NCBI RefSeq assembly: GCF_001983175.1
Contig: NZ_MNPW01000011.1
Coordinates: 179,335-243,334 of the forward strand
Reading direction: 5' to 3'
DNA: 64,000 bases
Source of the DNA: Pseudomonas cedrina subsp. cedrina
GTDB taxonomy: Bacteria > Pseudomonadota > Gammaproteobacteria > Pseudomonadales > Pseudomonadaceae
Made by a program: the position numbers and the translations under genes. This document shows positions 44,138-50,729 of this stretch, in pieces; the first letter of the stretch is position 1; every line of letters begins with the position of its first letter. Under the pieces are notes generated by a model. That model was given only the letters and a program-made list of their open reading frames with translations, ran no database searches and was not told the origin of the DNA.

Positions 44138-44682
44138 GGTGGTGTGCCCTGTTTAAAGGAAATCTGCAGTCGTTCGAGTTGTTGAGAAAAGCCGGCGCGG
44201 TAACGCGCGGCCGGCGTTCCTCCTGCCGGGCGGTGATACCGACCAGCAGCTGACACCCAATCACCGGTGGCGGCGTGATGCTGTTGCAGCAGCGCGGCAG
44301 TTACGGCCAGATTGCGGTAGGGTTCGAGGGCTTCGCAGGGACTGGAAAAATGCTGTCCGTGATAACCCAGGTTGATTTGCCCAAGCCCGGCATCGACCCG
44401 CTTGGCGTCATACCGAGCAAGCGCCTGAAGCAAGGCGTGACAGGCGGTCTGACGATTGGCGAAACGGTAAGGGCTACCGGCAATATTCAGCGTCCAGGGC
44501 CAGGGCAACAGTCGACCACGGAGGCGCGCGCCACTCTCCTGCAGGGCAATCGCGAACAGCACCGTGGAAGGGACGTTGGCGTCATGCGCTGCCAGTTGAT
44601 AAGCCGGAGGCGGAAGTTCGTCTGCCCGGACGGCGTGCACCGTCAGCAGGAGCGCAATAGCAATCAATCGAGACGTTGCCAT
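44134..44682 (-). CDS. Lytic transglycosylase, SLT domain (conjugation)
   Basis: The 182-residue protein has a signal peptide (to about 20) and an SLT fold with the catalytic Glu in FAIALQESGARLRG (near residue 49) followed by GLGQINLGYH, the GLMQIN-type motif. Such enzymes open peptidoglycan locally for the conjugation channel (VirB1/PilT-like). It overlaps the upstream gene by 19 bases and the downstream gene by four, so it is translationally coupled. Confidence 0.92.
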   Translation of the reverse strand: MATSRLIAIALLLTVHAVRADELPPPAYQLAAHDANVPSTVLFAIALQESGARLRGRLLPWPWTLNIAGSPYRFANRQTACHALLQALARYDAKRVDAGLGQINLGYHGQHFSSPCEALEPYRNLAVTAALLQQHHAATGDWVSAAGRYHRPAGGTPAARYRAGFSQQLERLQISFKQGTPP

Positions 44683-45383
44683 TGTCCGTTCACCTGCTGA
44701 AATGTGACGGGTAACGGTCTCGGGGCTCCCAGGCTGAACCAGCGCCCGCGATCATGGTTCAGCGTGATTTGCCGGTGTTGGACCTTGCTCGCATCAATGC
44801 CTGCTTGCCGCGCCCAGCCACGGACATGTTCATCCTCACCTTGGCTGCCCACCAGGTAGATATCGAACGCTGTATCACTGCTTTGCAGACGCTGCGCTTC
44901 AGCGGTGCACGCAGGGCAATGGTCTTCGACAAACAGAGCACGGCGCGGCTCTACCGGTAAGCTAGTAGCGGGCGGGGATGCCATACCCTGAATCGGCAAC
45001 AGCCCGGGAAACAGCTTGGCCCAAGCTGCGGTGTAGGCGTTTTGGTAAGCCAACTCGCGCTCGGCACGTTTGGCTTCCAGCGCTACCTGCAATTCGGCAT
45101 AGCGCTGACGCTCTTGGTCGGTCTCTGCCTCGACGCCGAGCGCGGTCAGGGGATCCAGGTTCGGGCTCCAGAAACCACGCGGCCCGGCTTGGATCTGTTC
45201 GAAGCGTGTCCATTCCTGCTCGGTGAGACCCCAGCTTGCCGCCTGTTCAGAGTGCGAACGCTCCAGCGGAGCAGACTGCGTGTCCTGGGTCCGTGACGGT
45301 GTCGTGACGGGATTGCCCAGCGCAGCGCCCGTGCTCAGCAATGAAACGAAACAGACGATGGGGGACAGTAGCGCTCGGTTCAT
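44664..45383 (-). CDS. ICE protein, TIGR03759 (PFL_4693) family
   Basis: A 239-residue secreted protein with a signal peptide (to about 23) and family segments WGLTEQEWTRFEQIQAGPRGFWSPNLDPLTALGVEA and ERQRYAELQ. The C-terminal thioredoxin-like part has ALFVEDHCPACTAEAQRL with a CPAC pair, suggesting a disulphide or redox role in the periplasm. It lies nine bases after the coiled-coil gene. Confidence 0.88.
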   Translation of the reverse strand: MNRALLSPIVCFVSLLSTGAALGNPVTTPSRTQDTQSAPLERSHSEQAASWGLTEQEWTRFEQIQAGPRGFWSPNLDPLTALGVEAETDQERQRYAELQVALEAKRAERELAYQNAYTAAWAKLFPGLLPIQGMASPPATSLPVEPRRALFVEDHCPACTAEAQRLQSSDTAFDIYLVGSQGEDEHVRGWARQAGIDASKVQHRQITLNHDRGRWFSLGAPRPLPVTFQQVNGQWQRLD

Positions 45384-45392
45384 GATCGTTTC

Positions 45393-46064
45393 TCAAGGGA
45401 GTTGCACGGTCTGGTCGGGGTGAGCGGTCACCGCGAAGATAGCCGCGTTCGGCTCCAGCACCTTCAGTTGCCATGTGCCGAACTGCTCGCCGTTGTGCAG
45501 CAACTGGATATCATTGAGCGAGCGACTGTCAGGAGGTGCGACCGCCAGAAAGCGCTCGCCACCGCGGGACTCGACGCTCAACACTGAAAATGGCGGCAGG
45601 AGCGGGGCAGGCTTGGGCTGAGCGGTTTTTTTCGGCTTGGCCGAGGAAGGCGTCGGTGGTGGGAGTGGTGGCTGGCTTTTGAGGTCCAGGAGTTGCTGCT
45701 CGACGTGCTCAAGTCGCGCGTGTAGCGCGATCATGTCGGTTTCGGTGGCACGGTCTGCCAGACCGTCGCGTAGCTCCTGTATCTCTTGCGCCCATTGATC
45801 CAACATCGGATCGAGGGTATTGGCCTGTTGCTCACCGGTATCGGCCATCTGCTTCAGGTCTTTCAGTGCGTACTGCAGCTTCTCCTGTGCATCCATGAGG
45901 GCGCTTGAATCACGTTGCAGGGTATCCAGGGTCTGCAGGCGTTGGGCGTTCGCATTTTCCAGTTCGGTCACGCGTTGATACTGGTTATACAAACCACCAC
46001 TCAGCCCGGAGACCGCCAGGCAAAGTGAGCCGACAATGAGGGTTTGAAACGTCGAGGCTTTCAT
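45393..46064 (-). CDS. ICE membrane-anchored coiled-coil protein
   Basis: The 223-residue protein has one N-terminal membrane helix (about residues 8-25), a long coiled coil (about 28-130), a Pro/Lys-rich linker (PPLPPPTPSSAKPKKT) and a C-terminal beta-rich domain (FSVLSVESRGGERFLAV, WQLKVLEPNAAIFAV). Proteins of this shape follow pilL in related ICEs. The role is not known; it may tether the pilus or channel base. The start overlaps the pilL stop by four bases. Confidence 0.75.
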   Translation of the reverse strand: MKASTFQTLIVGSLCLAVSGLSGGLYNQYQRVTELENANAQRLQTLDTLQRDSSALMDAQEKLQYALKDLKQMADTGEQQANTLDPMLDQWAQEIQELRDGLADRATETDMIALHARLEHVEQQLLDLKSQPPLPPPTPSSAKPKKTAQPKPAPLLPPFSVLSVESRGGERFLAVAPPDSRSLNDIQLLHNGEQFGTWQLKVLEPNAAIFAVTAHPDQTVQLP

Positions 46065-46603
46065 GGGCGTGCCTCCGACTGATGGGCCGCGCTGGGTGCG
46101 AGCCGCACGACGGCAGCATCATTTTTTAGCCGTTCGAAGCAGACCGAACGGCTGACCTCATCGACCGTGAGTTGCCAGGCGGGGCCAGCCAGTACTTGTA
46201 GCGCGTTGCGAAGTGATATCGGGCCGAGCCGGTAATGGGCGGCGGGTAGAGGCCGGGTAAACAGCATCTTTACGGGGTCGGCAGCAGGGCAGAGCGAATA
46301 CCCCGATCGCTGCAGCACGTAGTGCATCGCATCCTGTACCGAAGGATTCAGGTTGGACGGAATGCTCACGTCAATGATTTGAGCGAGAAGGTCACGTTGC
46401 TCCGTGGTGGGCTCGGTGCTGACCAGCGTATAGCGGCCATAGCGGAGCTCTGACGGATGGCTTTCGTCGGTCCGGCTCCGCGATAACTGGGGCCGGTTAG
46501 AGCCGCCGTCAGTCTCTGGATTAGTCGGCAATGGGGTGGGGATTTGCGCGCTGCAGGCGCTCAACAAGCCCAGCAGGCAGACAGGCGTGAAAAAACGCTC
46601 CAT
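46061..46603 (-). CDS. pilL: PilL N-terminal domain lipoprotein (TIGR03748 type)
   Basis: This 180-residue protein has a lipoprotein signal with the lipobox LLSAC (Cys near residue 17). The conserved PilL domain reads RYTLVSTEPTTEQRDLLAQIID, VQDAMHYVLQRSGYSLCP and LPAAHYRLGPISLRNALQVLAGPAWQLTVDE. It resembles the secretin-associated PilL of PFGI-1 ICEs. It is the first gene of the conjugation block. Its ribosome site (GAGG) is buried in one arm of a hairpin followed by six T residues just before the ATG (see the terminator entry). Confidence 0.85.
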   Translation of the reverse strand: MERFFTPVCLLGLLSACSAQIPTPLPTNPETDGGSNRPQLSRSRTDESHPSELRYGRYTLVSTEPTTEQRDLLAQIIDVSIPSNLNPSVQDAMHYVLQRSGYSLCPAADPVKMLFTRPLPAAHYRLGPISLRNALQVLAGPAWQLTVDEVSRSVCFERLKNDAAVVRLAPSAAHQSEARP

Positions 46604-46648
46604 GGAAAAAACCTCATGTCAGATTCTGTGCAGAACCTGACATGAGGT
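46604..46648 (-). terminator. Hairpin plus T6 ending at pilL start; terminator or attenuator
   Basis: On the minus strand two 12-base arms (46648-46637 and 46622-46611) pair perfectly. Between them a second five-pair helix TTCTG/CAGAA closes on a two-base loop. Six T residues follow (46610-46605), then the pilL ATG at 46603. This is a textbook intrinsic terminator, but the distal arm also contains GAGG, the only ribosome site of pilL. The structure could therefore both stop readthrough from the upstream genes and hide the pilL ribosome site. Confidence 0.75.
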
Positions 46649-46692
46649 AAAGGAGCGATTCAGTGAGTAAGTTGATTCAAGACGGGTCGTGT

Positions 46693-47457
46693 TTAAGTTG
46701 AACGCGTTGCTATTTCGTCATAAATGGCGAGCCCATTCAAGACGGCAGCGTCGGGGTCGAAAATCAACAACCTCACATCCGCCAATGCCGCCAGATACAG
46801 TACGTTGACCAAAGCCTCCGGCGTACCGGCGTCGAGCTGTTCTTGCCTCAACGACGAGTAAGGATTGCCCTCGATCTTAACCAAGTTGTCGTCAGTCCAG
46901 GGCGTGCCGATCAGCTTACACCCGACGCCATTGCAGTCTGGTAGGGCAAAGGGTTCAAACAGCAGTCCGGTTGGTCTGGAGTCGACATTGCCAACCCGGC
47001 CTTCCAAGTGGCGCAGTGCTTCGTCAGTCAGGTGTGCGGTGCTGATCTCCCAGGCTCGACTGTAGTGTCCTGTGTCGAAGCTCAAACGATGGACCATGGC
47101 TTGGGCTTCTTCGAGGGAGTAAAGGTCACCGACATGCTGTCGTTCGTTGAGTATTTCGCCAGTCACGGCATAGATCACTTGCCGCACCAGCCCGGTGGAC
47201 TGGAAATGTTCATCCAATTCATCTGGAATGGCCTGACCCTCGCTGATCAGAGCGAAGTCGTCGTTGAACAGGCAGGCGAACAGTTCCCGCGCATCGTCGA
47301 GTAGATGAGCTCGTGAGTCGTGTATGGAGCGAAAGCAGGGAGGGCAGTCGTTTGCGTAGGTGATCAGTAGCAGCCGTTCGATAGATAGATTGTCATAGCC
47401 GCGAACGAATGGGTTTGAGGCCCCCAGCATGTCTGGGGTTTCGGTAGTGGAGTTCAT
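46693..47457 (-). CDS. ICE hypothetical protein, possibly DUF5983-like
   Basis: A 254-residue soluble protein, acidic and without signal or membrane segment. It has a central WEISTAHLTDEALRHLEG stretch that reminds me of the STAH motif of DUF5983 proteins found on plasmids and ICEs, but I am not sure of this. The start at 47457 is preceded by GGAG seven bases upstream; the longer frame to 47520 overlaps radC. It is the last gene of the leader-controlled group and ends 45 bases before the pilL terminator hairpin. Confidence 0.6.
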   Translation of the reverse strand: MNSTTETPDMLGASNPFVRGYDNLSIERLLLITYANDCPPCFRSIHDSRAHLLDDARELFACLFNDDFALISEGQAIPDELDEHFQSTGLVRQVIYAVTGEILNERQHVGDLYSLEEAQAMVHRLSFDTGHYSRAWEISTAHLTDEALRHLEGRVGNVDSRPTGLLFEPFALPDCNGVGCKLIGTPWTDDNLVKIEGNPYSSLRQEQLDAGTPEALVNVLYLAALADVRLLIFDPDAAVLNGLAIYDEIATRST

Positions 47458-47510
47458 GAGTATTCTCCAGGATGAAAAATGAACAAGGCGCCCGAAGGCG
47501 CCTGTAAGGG

Positions 47511-48005
47511 TTAAAGCCAACCGTATTCGGCAAGAGAAAGTGGGCGACCTTCACCTACGATGAAGTGATCCAGTACGTGAACCTCGATCAAGGCCAAGGC
47601 CTCCTTCAACCGTGCGGTCAAGACGCGGTCTGCCTGGCTGGGTTCCGTACAACCCGAGGGGTGGTTGTGGACAAAAATGGCGGCTGCTGCGTTATGTGCG
47701 AGGGAGCGCTTGACGACTTGGCGGGGATAAACACTGGCGCCATCGATGCTGCCGTGAAAGAGGATCTCGAATGCCAGAACGCGATGGCGGGCATCGAGAA
47801 AAATCACACCGAAAACTTCATGCTCTTGTTGCGCAAGATGAAGTTTCAGATACGAGGCCACGGCATCAGGTGACGTCAGGTTGGGGCCGCGGGTGAACAG
47901 TCGACGATCTAGAATGTGCAGTGCTTCGTCGATCAGCTGGTTTTCCTCGGCGATACGATCAGCCTCGACATCCGAGGCTTCAATCAGGATGAGCTGGGTG
48001 TTCAT
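47511..48005 (-). CDS. RadC-family JAB/MPN protein of ICE
   Basis: The 164-residue protein is shorter than chromosomal RadC and lacks its N-terminal helix-hairpin-helix region. It keeps the JAMM metal motif: Glu in EHEVFGVIFLDARH, then HNHPSGCTEPSQADR with two His and an Asp. MPN-domain RadC-like proteins are common ICE and plasmid cargo; their role is unsettled (recombination or defence evasion). The start at 48005 has GGAGGT eight bases upstream; the longer frame is not supported. Confidence 0.88.
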   Translation of the reverse strand: MNTQLILIEASDVEADRIAEENQLIDEALHILDRRLFTRGPNLTSPDAVASYLKLHLAQQEHEVFGVIFLDARHRVLAFEILFHGSIDGASVYPRQVVKRSLAHNAAAAIFVHNHPSGCTEPSQADRVLTARLKEALALIEVHVLDHFIVGEGRPLSLAEYGWL

Positions 48006-48104
48006 GAGGTACCTCCGAAGGGAACAATCAGGGGTACACACCCGAGGGGAGTGTCGTCCCCGAGGTGGATATAGAGTCACGGGCATTGCCCGATGACGCG
48101 CTGT

Positions 48105-48362
48105 TTACAGCCGAGTGAATCGGTGGCGTTGTCCGTGCAGGTGTGAATCACAACCGTCGCAGGGCAATGGAGAGGCAGTTCTTATACCCTGGCCAGTTTC
48201 GGGGTCGAAGTCGGCACTGATGGGCATTAGCCGAACCAGCCCAAGATGGAGGCCGGCGATGCGTTTCTCGATCTCATCTGTCGTGTAGTAGAGCGATAAC
48301 GTGCTGTAGTCCTCGTAAGCCGCAGCGAACAGGCAGTCGTCGCAAAGCCAGAAGGATTCCAT
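48105..48362 (-). CDS. Small ICE protein with two CxxC pairs
   Basis: The 85-residue protein has WLCDDCLFAAAYEDYSTL at the N-terminus and LPCDGCDSHLHGQRHRF at the C-terminus, so two CxxC pairs that could bind one zinc ion. The start at 48362 has AGGAG upstream at normal distance. I recognise it as a recurrent ICE protein but know no function. It lies between RadC and DUF3577. Confidence 0.7.
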   Translation of the reverse strand: MESFWLCDDCLFAAAYEDYSTLSLYYTTDEIEKRIAGLHLGLVRLMPISADFDPETGQGIRTASPLPCDGCDSHLHGQRHRFTRL

Positions 48363-48432
48363 ATCGCTTCTCCTGTGCGGATTGAAGAAAAGGCGCTCGA
48401 TTGAGCGCCTTGATGTAAACATCGTGAATTGT

Positions 48433-49014
48433 TCAGGCGGACTGAACAGTACGTGTAGCGACACGGCGGGCCGTGCGGGGAGTGCGTGCAGATTCAGGTT
48501 CTGTTCTGGATTTTGTTGGGTTGTGGGTATCCTCAGCTTCGGCATCAGCCGACGTTGGGGATGGCTCACTGTTTGGCGTTTGCTCAGCAGGTGCTGTTGC
48601 TTCCTGCCTGGCAGGCGCTTTGTACTCGAACGTGCCGTTGACCTTGATCCAGTCGATGTACAGCAGACGACCTTTCAGGCTGGCGCCCGGTTGGCCTTGT
48701 TTATCGCCTTTCTCATAGAGAAATGGGTCAATCCACAGGTCGCCGATACGGAACGACAGCAAAACCTTTTTCTCGGCTTTGACGGCGTCCATATAGAGAC
48801 GAATCAAGCGTTCAGCTTCGCCCCCAGCGACTTTACAGTCGAAGCGGGTGTATTCCACTGCATCAGTGGCACCATGCAGAGCGGCGATATCGCAGGCCAT
48901 GAACGGCTGGCCGCGGCGGACTTGTACTTCACGGACACGGTTGAGGTAGCCGATACCGACGGTGTGCAGATTGAAGTAAGTAGTTGCTTCTTGGGATTGG
49001 TTGGCGTGGGCCAT
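48433..49014 (-). CDS. DUF3577 / STY4534-family ICE protein
   Basis: A 193-residue protein with the family core YFNLHTVGIGYLNRVREVQVRRGQPFMACDIAALHGATDAVEYTRFDCKV and LIDWIKVNG-like segments (YIDWIKVNGTF). The disordered tail is rich in Ala, Pro, Thr and Glu. STY4534-type proteins are often annotated as ICE replication-associated, with a fold recalling single-strand binding proteins. AGGAG precedes the ATG. Upstream is a leader of about 330 bases with six hairpins and a near-consensus promoter. Confidence 0.85.
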   Translation of the reverse strand: MAHANQSQEATTYFNLHTVGIGYLNRVREVQVRRGQPFMACDIAALHGATDAVEYTRFDCKVAGGEAERLIRLYMDAVKAEKKVLLSFRIGDLWIDPFLYEKGDKQGQPGASLKGRLLYIDWIKVNGTFEYKAPARQEATAPAEQTPNSEPSPTSADAEAEDTHNPTKSRTEPESARTPRTARRVATRTVQSA

Positions 49015-49347
49015 GGTGGTTCTCCTGTTTCAAGGGAAAACGGCGACGCACAGCCCCTGACGGGGAAGTGAGTCCCCGTCAGGGTGGGTTAGGTGAAGGC
49101 GAACGATGAACGACTCGTCACCGGCAAGCCGATGACCATCAGATCGATGCGCCTGGAGAATAGGGGGGCAGCAGAGGAGAAATCCGCAGCATATCTGCGG
49201 ACCTAGGGTAGTGGGCATTCATCACCGCTGAAGCGGTAATCGTGCGAGCCTCCGAATGCTGATCGCACTTGGGTAAACCACCACAAGCGTGGCGTAGCCT
49301 TGAAGGTTCAAGCTACCTGGGCTGGGCTGTCAACGACAGCGAACCAC
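49015..49347 (-). ncRNA. Structured 5' leader of the DUF3577-RadC group
   Basis: The transcript expected from the promoter at 49382-49354 has about 330 untranslated bases. Minus-strand helices can be drawn at 49340-49326 (six pairs), 49316-49294 (about ten pairs), 49237-49224 (six pairs), 49200-49184 (six pairs), 49136-49117 (nine pairs, one G-T) and 49084-49055 (twelve perfect pairs, six-base loop). The last lies about 35 bases before the DUF3577 start. A 62-codon frame (49218-49030) lies inside it and might be a leader peptide, but has a poor ribosome site. The leader may be a cis-regulatory RNA. I recall a published 'radC' RNA motif in mobile elements but cannot test whether this is one. 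Confidence 0.55.
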
Positions 49348-49353
49348 ACCCTT

Positions 49354-49382
49354 TATATAAGCCTGTCATAGGGGAGCGTCAA
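49354..49382 (-). promoter_or_regulatory. Near-consensus sigma-70 promoter for DUF3577 group
   Basis: On the minus strand TTGACG (49382-49377) and TATATA (49359-49354) are separated by exactly 17 bases. Transcription should begin near 49347 and run through the structured leader into DUF3577. Confidence 0.7.
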
Positions 49383-49883
49383 GGCGCCGCAACCCGATTT
49401 TTTATGGCCGGAATTCAGTGGCAATCGCTGGACGGACGAAAGTGAAGAGTAGGCCTGGCGGGGGGGCCAGGCGAGGAACAGAAAAGCCACCTTAGGCGGT
49501 CTGACGCAGTCGGCAAGCTCCTCGCAAAACTTGATTTAACTGCGTCATGATTCGCCAACCGACCCTTATCGTGGCCTGGGTCGGAATACGCTGGCACGCA
49601 TCCGCGCACAAAGGGTGCCCAGTGTTTCCCCGGCGGGCTCCGGGACTGAATGCGATTGCCGTAGCGGATGACCGCTGCTGCCTGGCAGAGGCAACAGCGG
49701 TCATCCGCCACATTGATCCGGTCGAGCACAAAGTGGTAATGAAATTCCGCAGAAGAGAAGGCTCCGAACTCAAGGAGTCCGACCGAGCTACCCGGAGCGA
49801 ATCGGTCTTGGGTCGTCGTAAACGATGATCCTGAGGCACTACAGCAGATGGGTGGGAGGACGTCAAGCCAGTGTGCTAAGAGG
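49383..49883. other. Noncoding stretch with strong hairpins upstream of the leader promoter
   Basis: Five hundred bases between the leader promoter and the XRE gene have no convincing gene; the frames of 93-124 codons on either strand run through hairpins and lack ribosome sites. Visible structures are GCCTGGC/GCCAGGC around a G6 loop (49453-49472) and the long hairpin 49664-49708. Possible roles include an origin of transfer or replication, or a small RNA. Nothing decides between these. Confidence 0.45.
49664..49708. repeat. Long hairpin, 19-base arms
   Basis: Arms 49664-49682 and 49690-49708 pair with one G-T/A-C exception around a seven-base spacer (TGGCAGA). No T-run follows on either strand, so it is unlikely to be an intrinsic terminator. 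Confidence 0.7.
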
Positions 49884-50246
49884 TTATTTGCTACTGAGAT
49901 GAGCGGCCAGCTGTTCGACGGTCGTCAGGATAAAGGCACGGTCGCTTTCTTGAAGGCCGCTCAGTAGGCCCGCGATCATCTGCCCCTGGTCGTTGGGGCG
50001 ACTGCTCGACTCCGTCAGCAGTTCATCCATCCGGCAGTCGAAGATGTCCGCCAGTTGCATCAGCTTGACCACGGAAAGCTCCACCACACCCCGCTCAAGG
50101 CGCGAAATGGCTTCGCTGCCGATCCCCAGGCGTTCAGCCACCTCTTCCTGGGTCAGATTACGCTGAGTGCGGTGCTTCGCGATCATGCGTCCGATTTGGA
50201 CTTGGGTTGGATGTTTATGTGCCAAGTGATGAGTTCTCCAATTCAA
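49884..50246 (-). CDS. XRE-family transcriptional regulator
   Basis: The protein (113-120 residues depending on start) has a helix-turn-helix of the Cro/C1 type: IGRMIAKHRTQRNLTQEEVAERLGIGSEAISRLERG, followed by LSVVKLMQLADIFDCRMDELL and a short C-terminal helix. The full frame starts with TTG at 50246. A TTG at 50225, with GGAGA about nine bases before it, is the better start. A perfect inverted repeat (50242-50260) covers the 5' end, so the protein may repress itself and the divergent small gene. Confidence 0.85.
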   Translation of the reverse strand: MNWRTHHLAHKHPTQVQIGRMIAKHRTQRNLTQEEVAERLGIGSEAISRLERGVVELSVVKLMQLADIFDCRMDELLTESSSRPNDQGQMIAGLLSGLQESDRAFILTTVEQLAAHLSSK

Positions 50247-50260
50247 CCCGAATGGTTGAA
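50242..50260. promoter_or_regulatory. Inverted repeat, candidate XRE operator
   Basis: TTCAACC and GGTTGAA form perfect seven-base arms around five bases, at the 5' end of the XRE gene. A TTGACA at 50271-50276 on the plus strand, with a weak -10 (GAGTAT at 50295-50300), could be the promoter of the divergent gene at 50429. A further GGTTGA lies within this promoter at 50291-50296. Confidence 0.5.
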
Positions 50261-50428
50261 CAAAGACCCGTTGACATGAACATCCTTAACGGTTGAGTAT
50301 CGACTTATAGGGTTGTTATATTGACTGAAATACCTGTTTGTCGCGACGTGACATTTGTTCTTCCAGGAATCAGAGCCCGTAGTGACCAGTGAGACTGAGC
50401 GGTCTGATAGGACCAAAGGGAGGCAAGG

Positions 50429-50692
50429 TTGAGTATGGATGAGCAGCGCGAGAACGACATGGACCTGATCTGGGATAGAACACTGGAGCTGTTCATCAAG
50501 ATCCATGATTGCCCTGATAACCCTGAACACCGCGACAACCTTGTTCGTTGGCTCAACGAAGATCCTGCTCACCTGAAAGCGTTCAACGAACTGGGGCAAA
50601 TATGGATTTCGACAGGTATCGCCTTGGCCCGTGAAATCGGACGACCTCTAGACGACTTGGAGAAGGATCAGCCGCCGTTGATGATGCACTGA
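50429..50692 (+). CDS. Small protein with FecR N-terminal-like (DUF4880) domain
   Basis: The 87-residue protein contains DRTLELFIKIHDCPDNPEHRDNLVRWLNEDPAHLKAFNELGQIW, the pattern of the cytoplasmic N-terminal region of FecR/PupR anti-sigma regulators (WL..DP.H..AF..L..IW). It has no membrane helix or periplasmic part, so it is only this module. A TTG start at 50429 is five bases after GGGAGG; the ATG at 50435 is the alternative. Divergent from the XRE gene and convergent on topB. Confidence 0.7.
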   Translation: MSMDEQRENDMDLIWDRTLELFIKIHDCPDNPEHRDNLVRWLNEDPAHLKAFNELGQIWISTGIALAREIGRPLDDLEKDQPPLMMH

Positions 50693-50729
50693 CAACACCC
50701 CCGAGGTTAATGTGAACACCAATTGCGCC

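Noticed and set aside
49055..49084. Twelve-pair hairpin before DUF3577 as an intrinsic terminator
   Set aside because: No T-run follows directly on the minus strand; a regulatory leader helix fits better.
49415..49866. Frames of 93-124 codons on both strands in the gene-free block
   Set aside because: They overlap each other, run through the palindrome (which gives the same peptide words on both strands) and lack ribosome sites.
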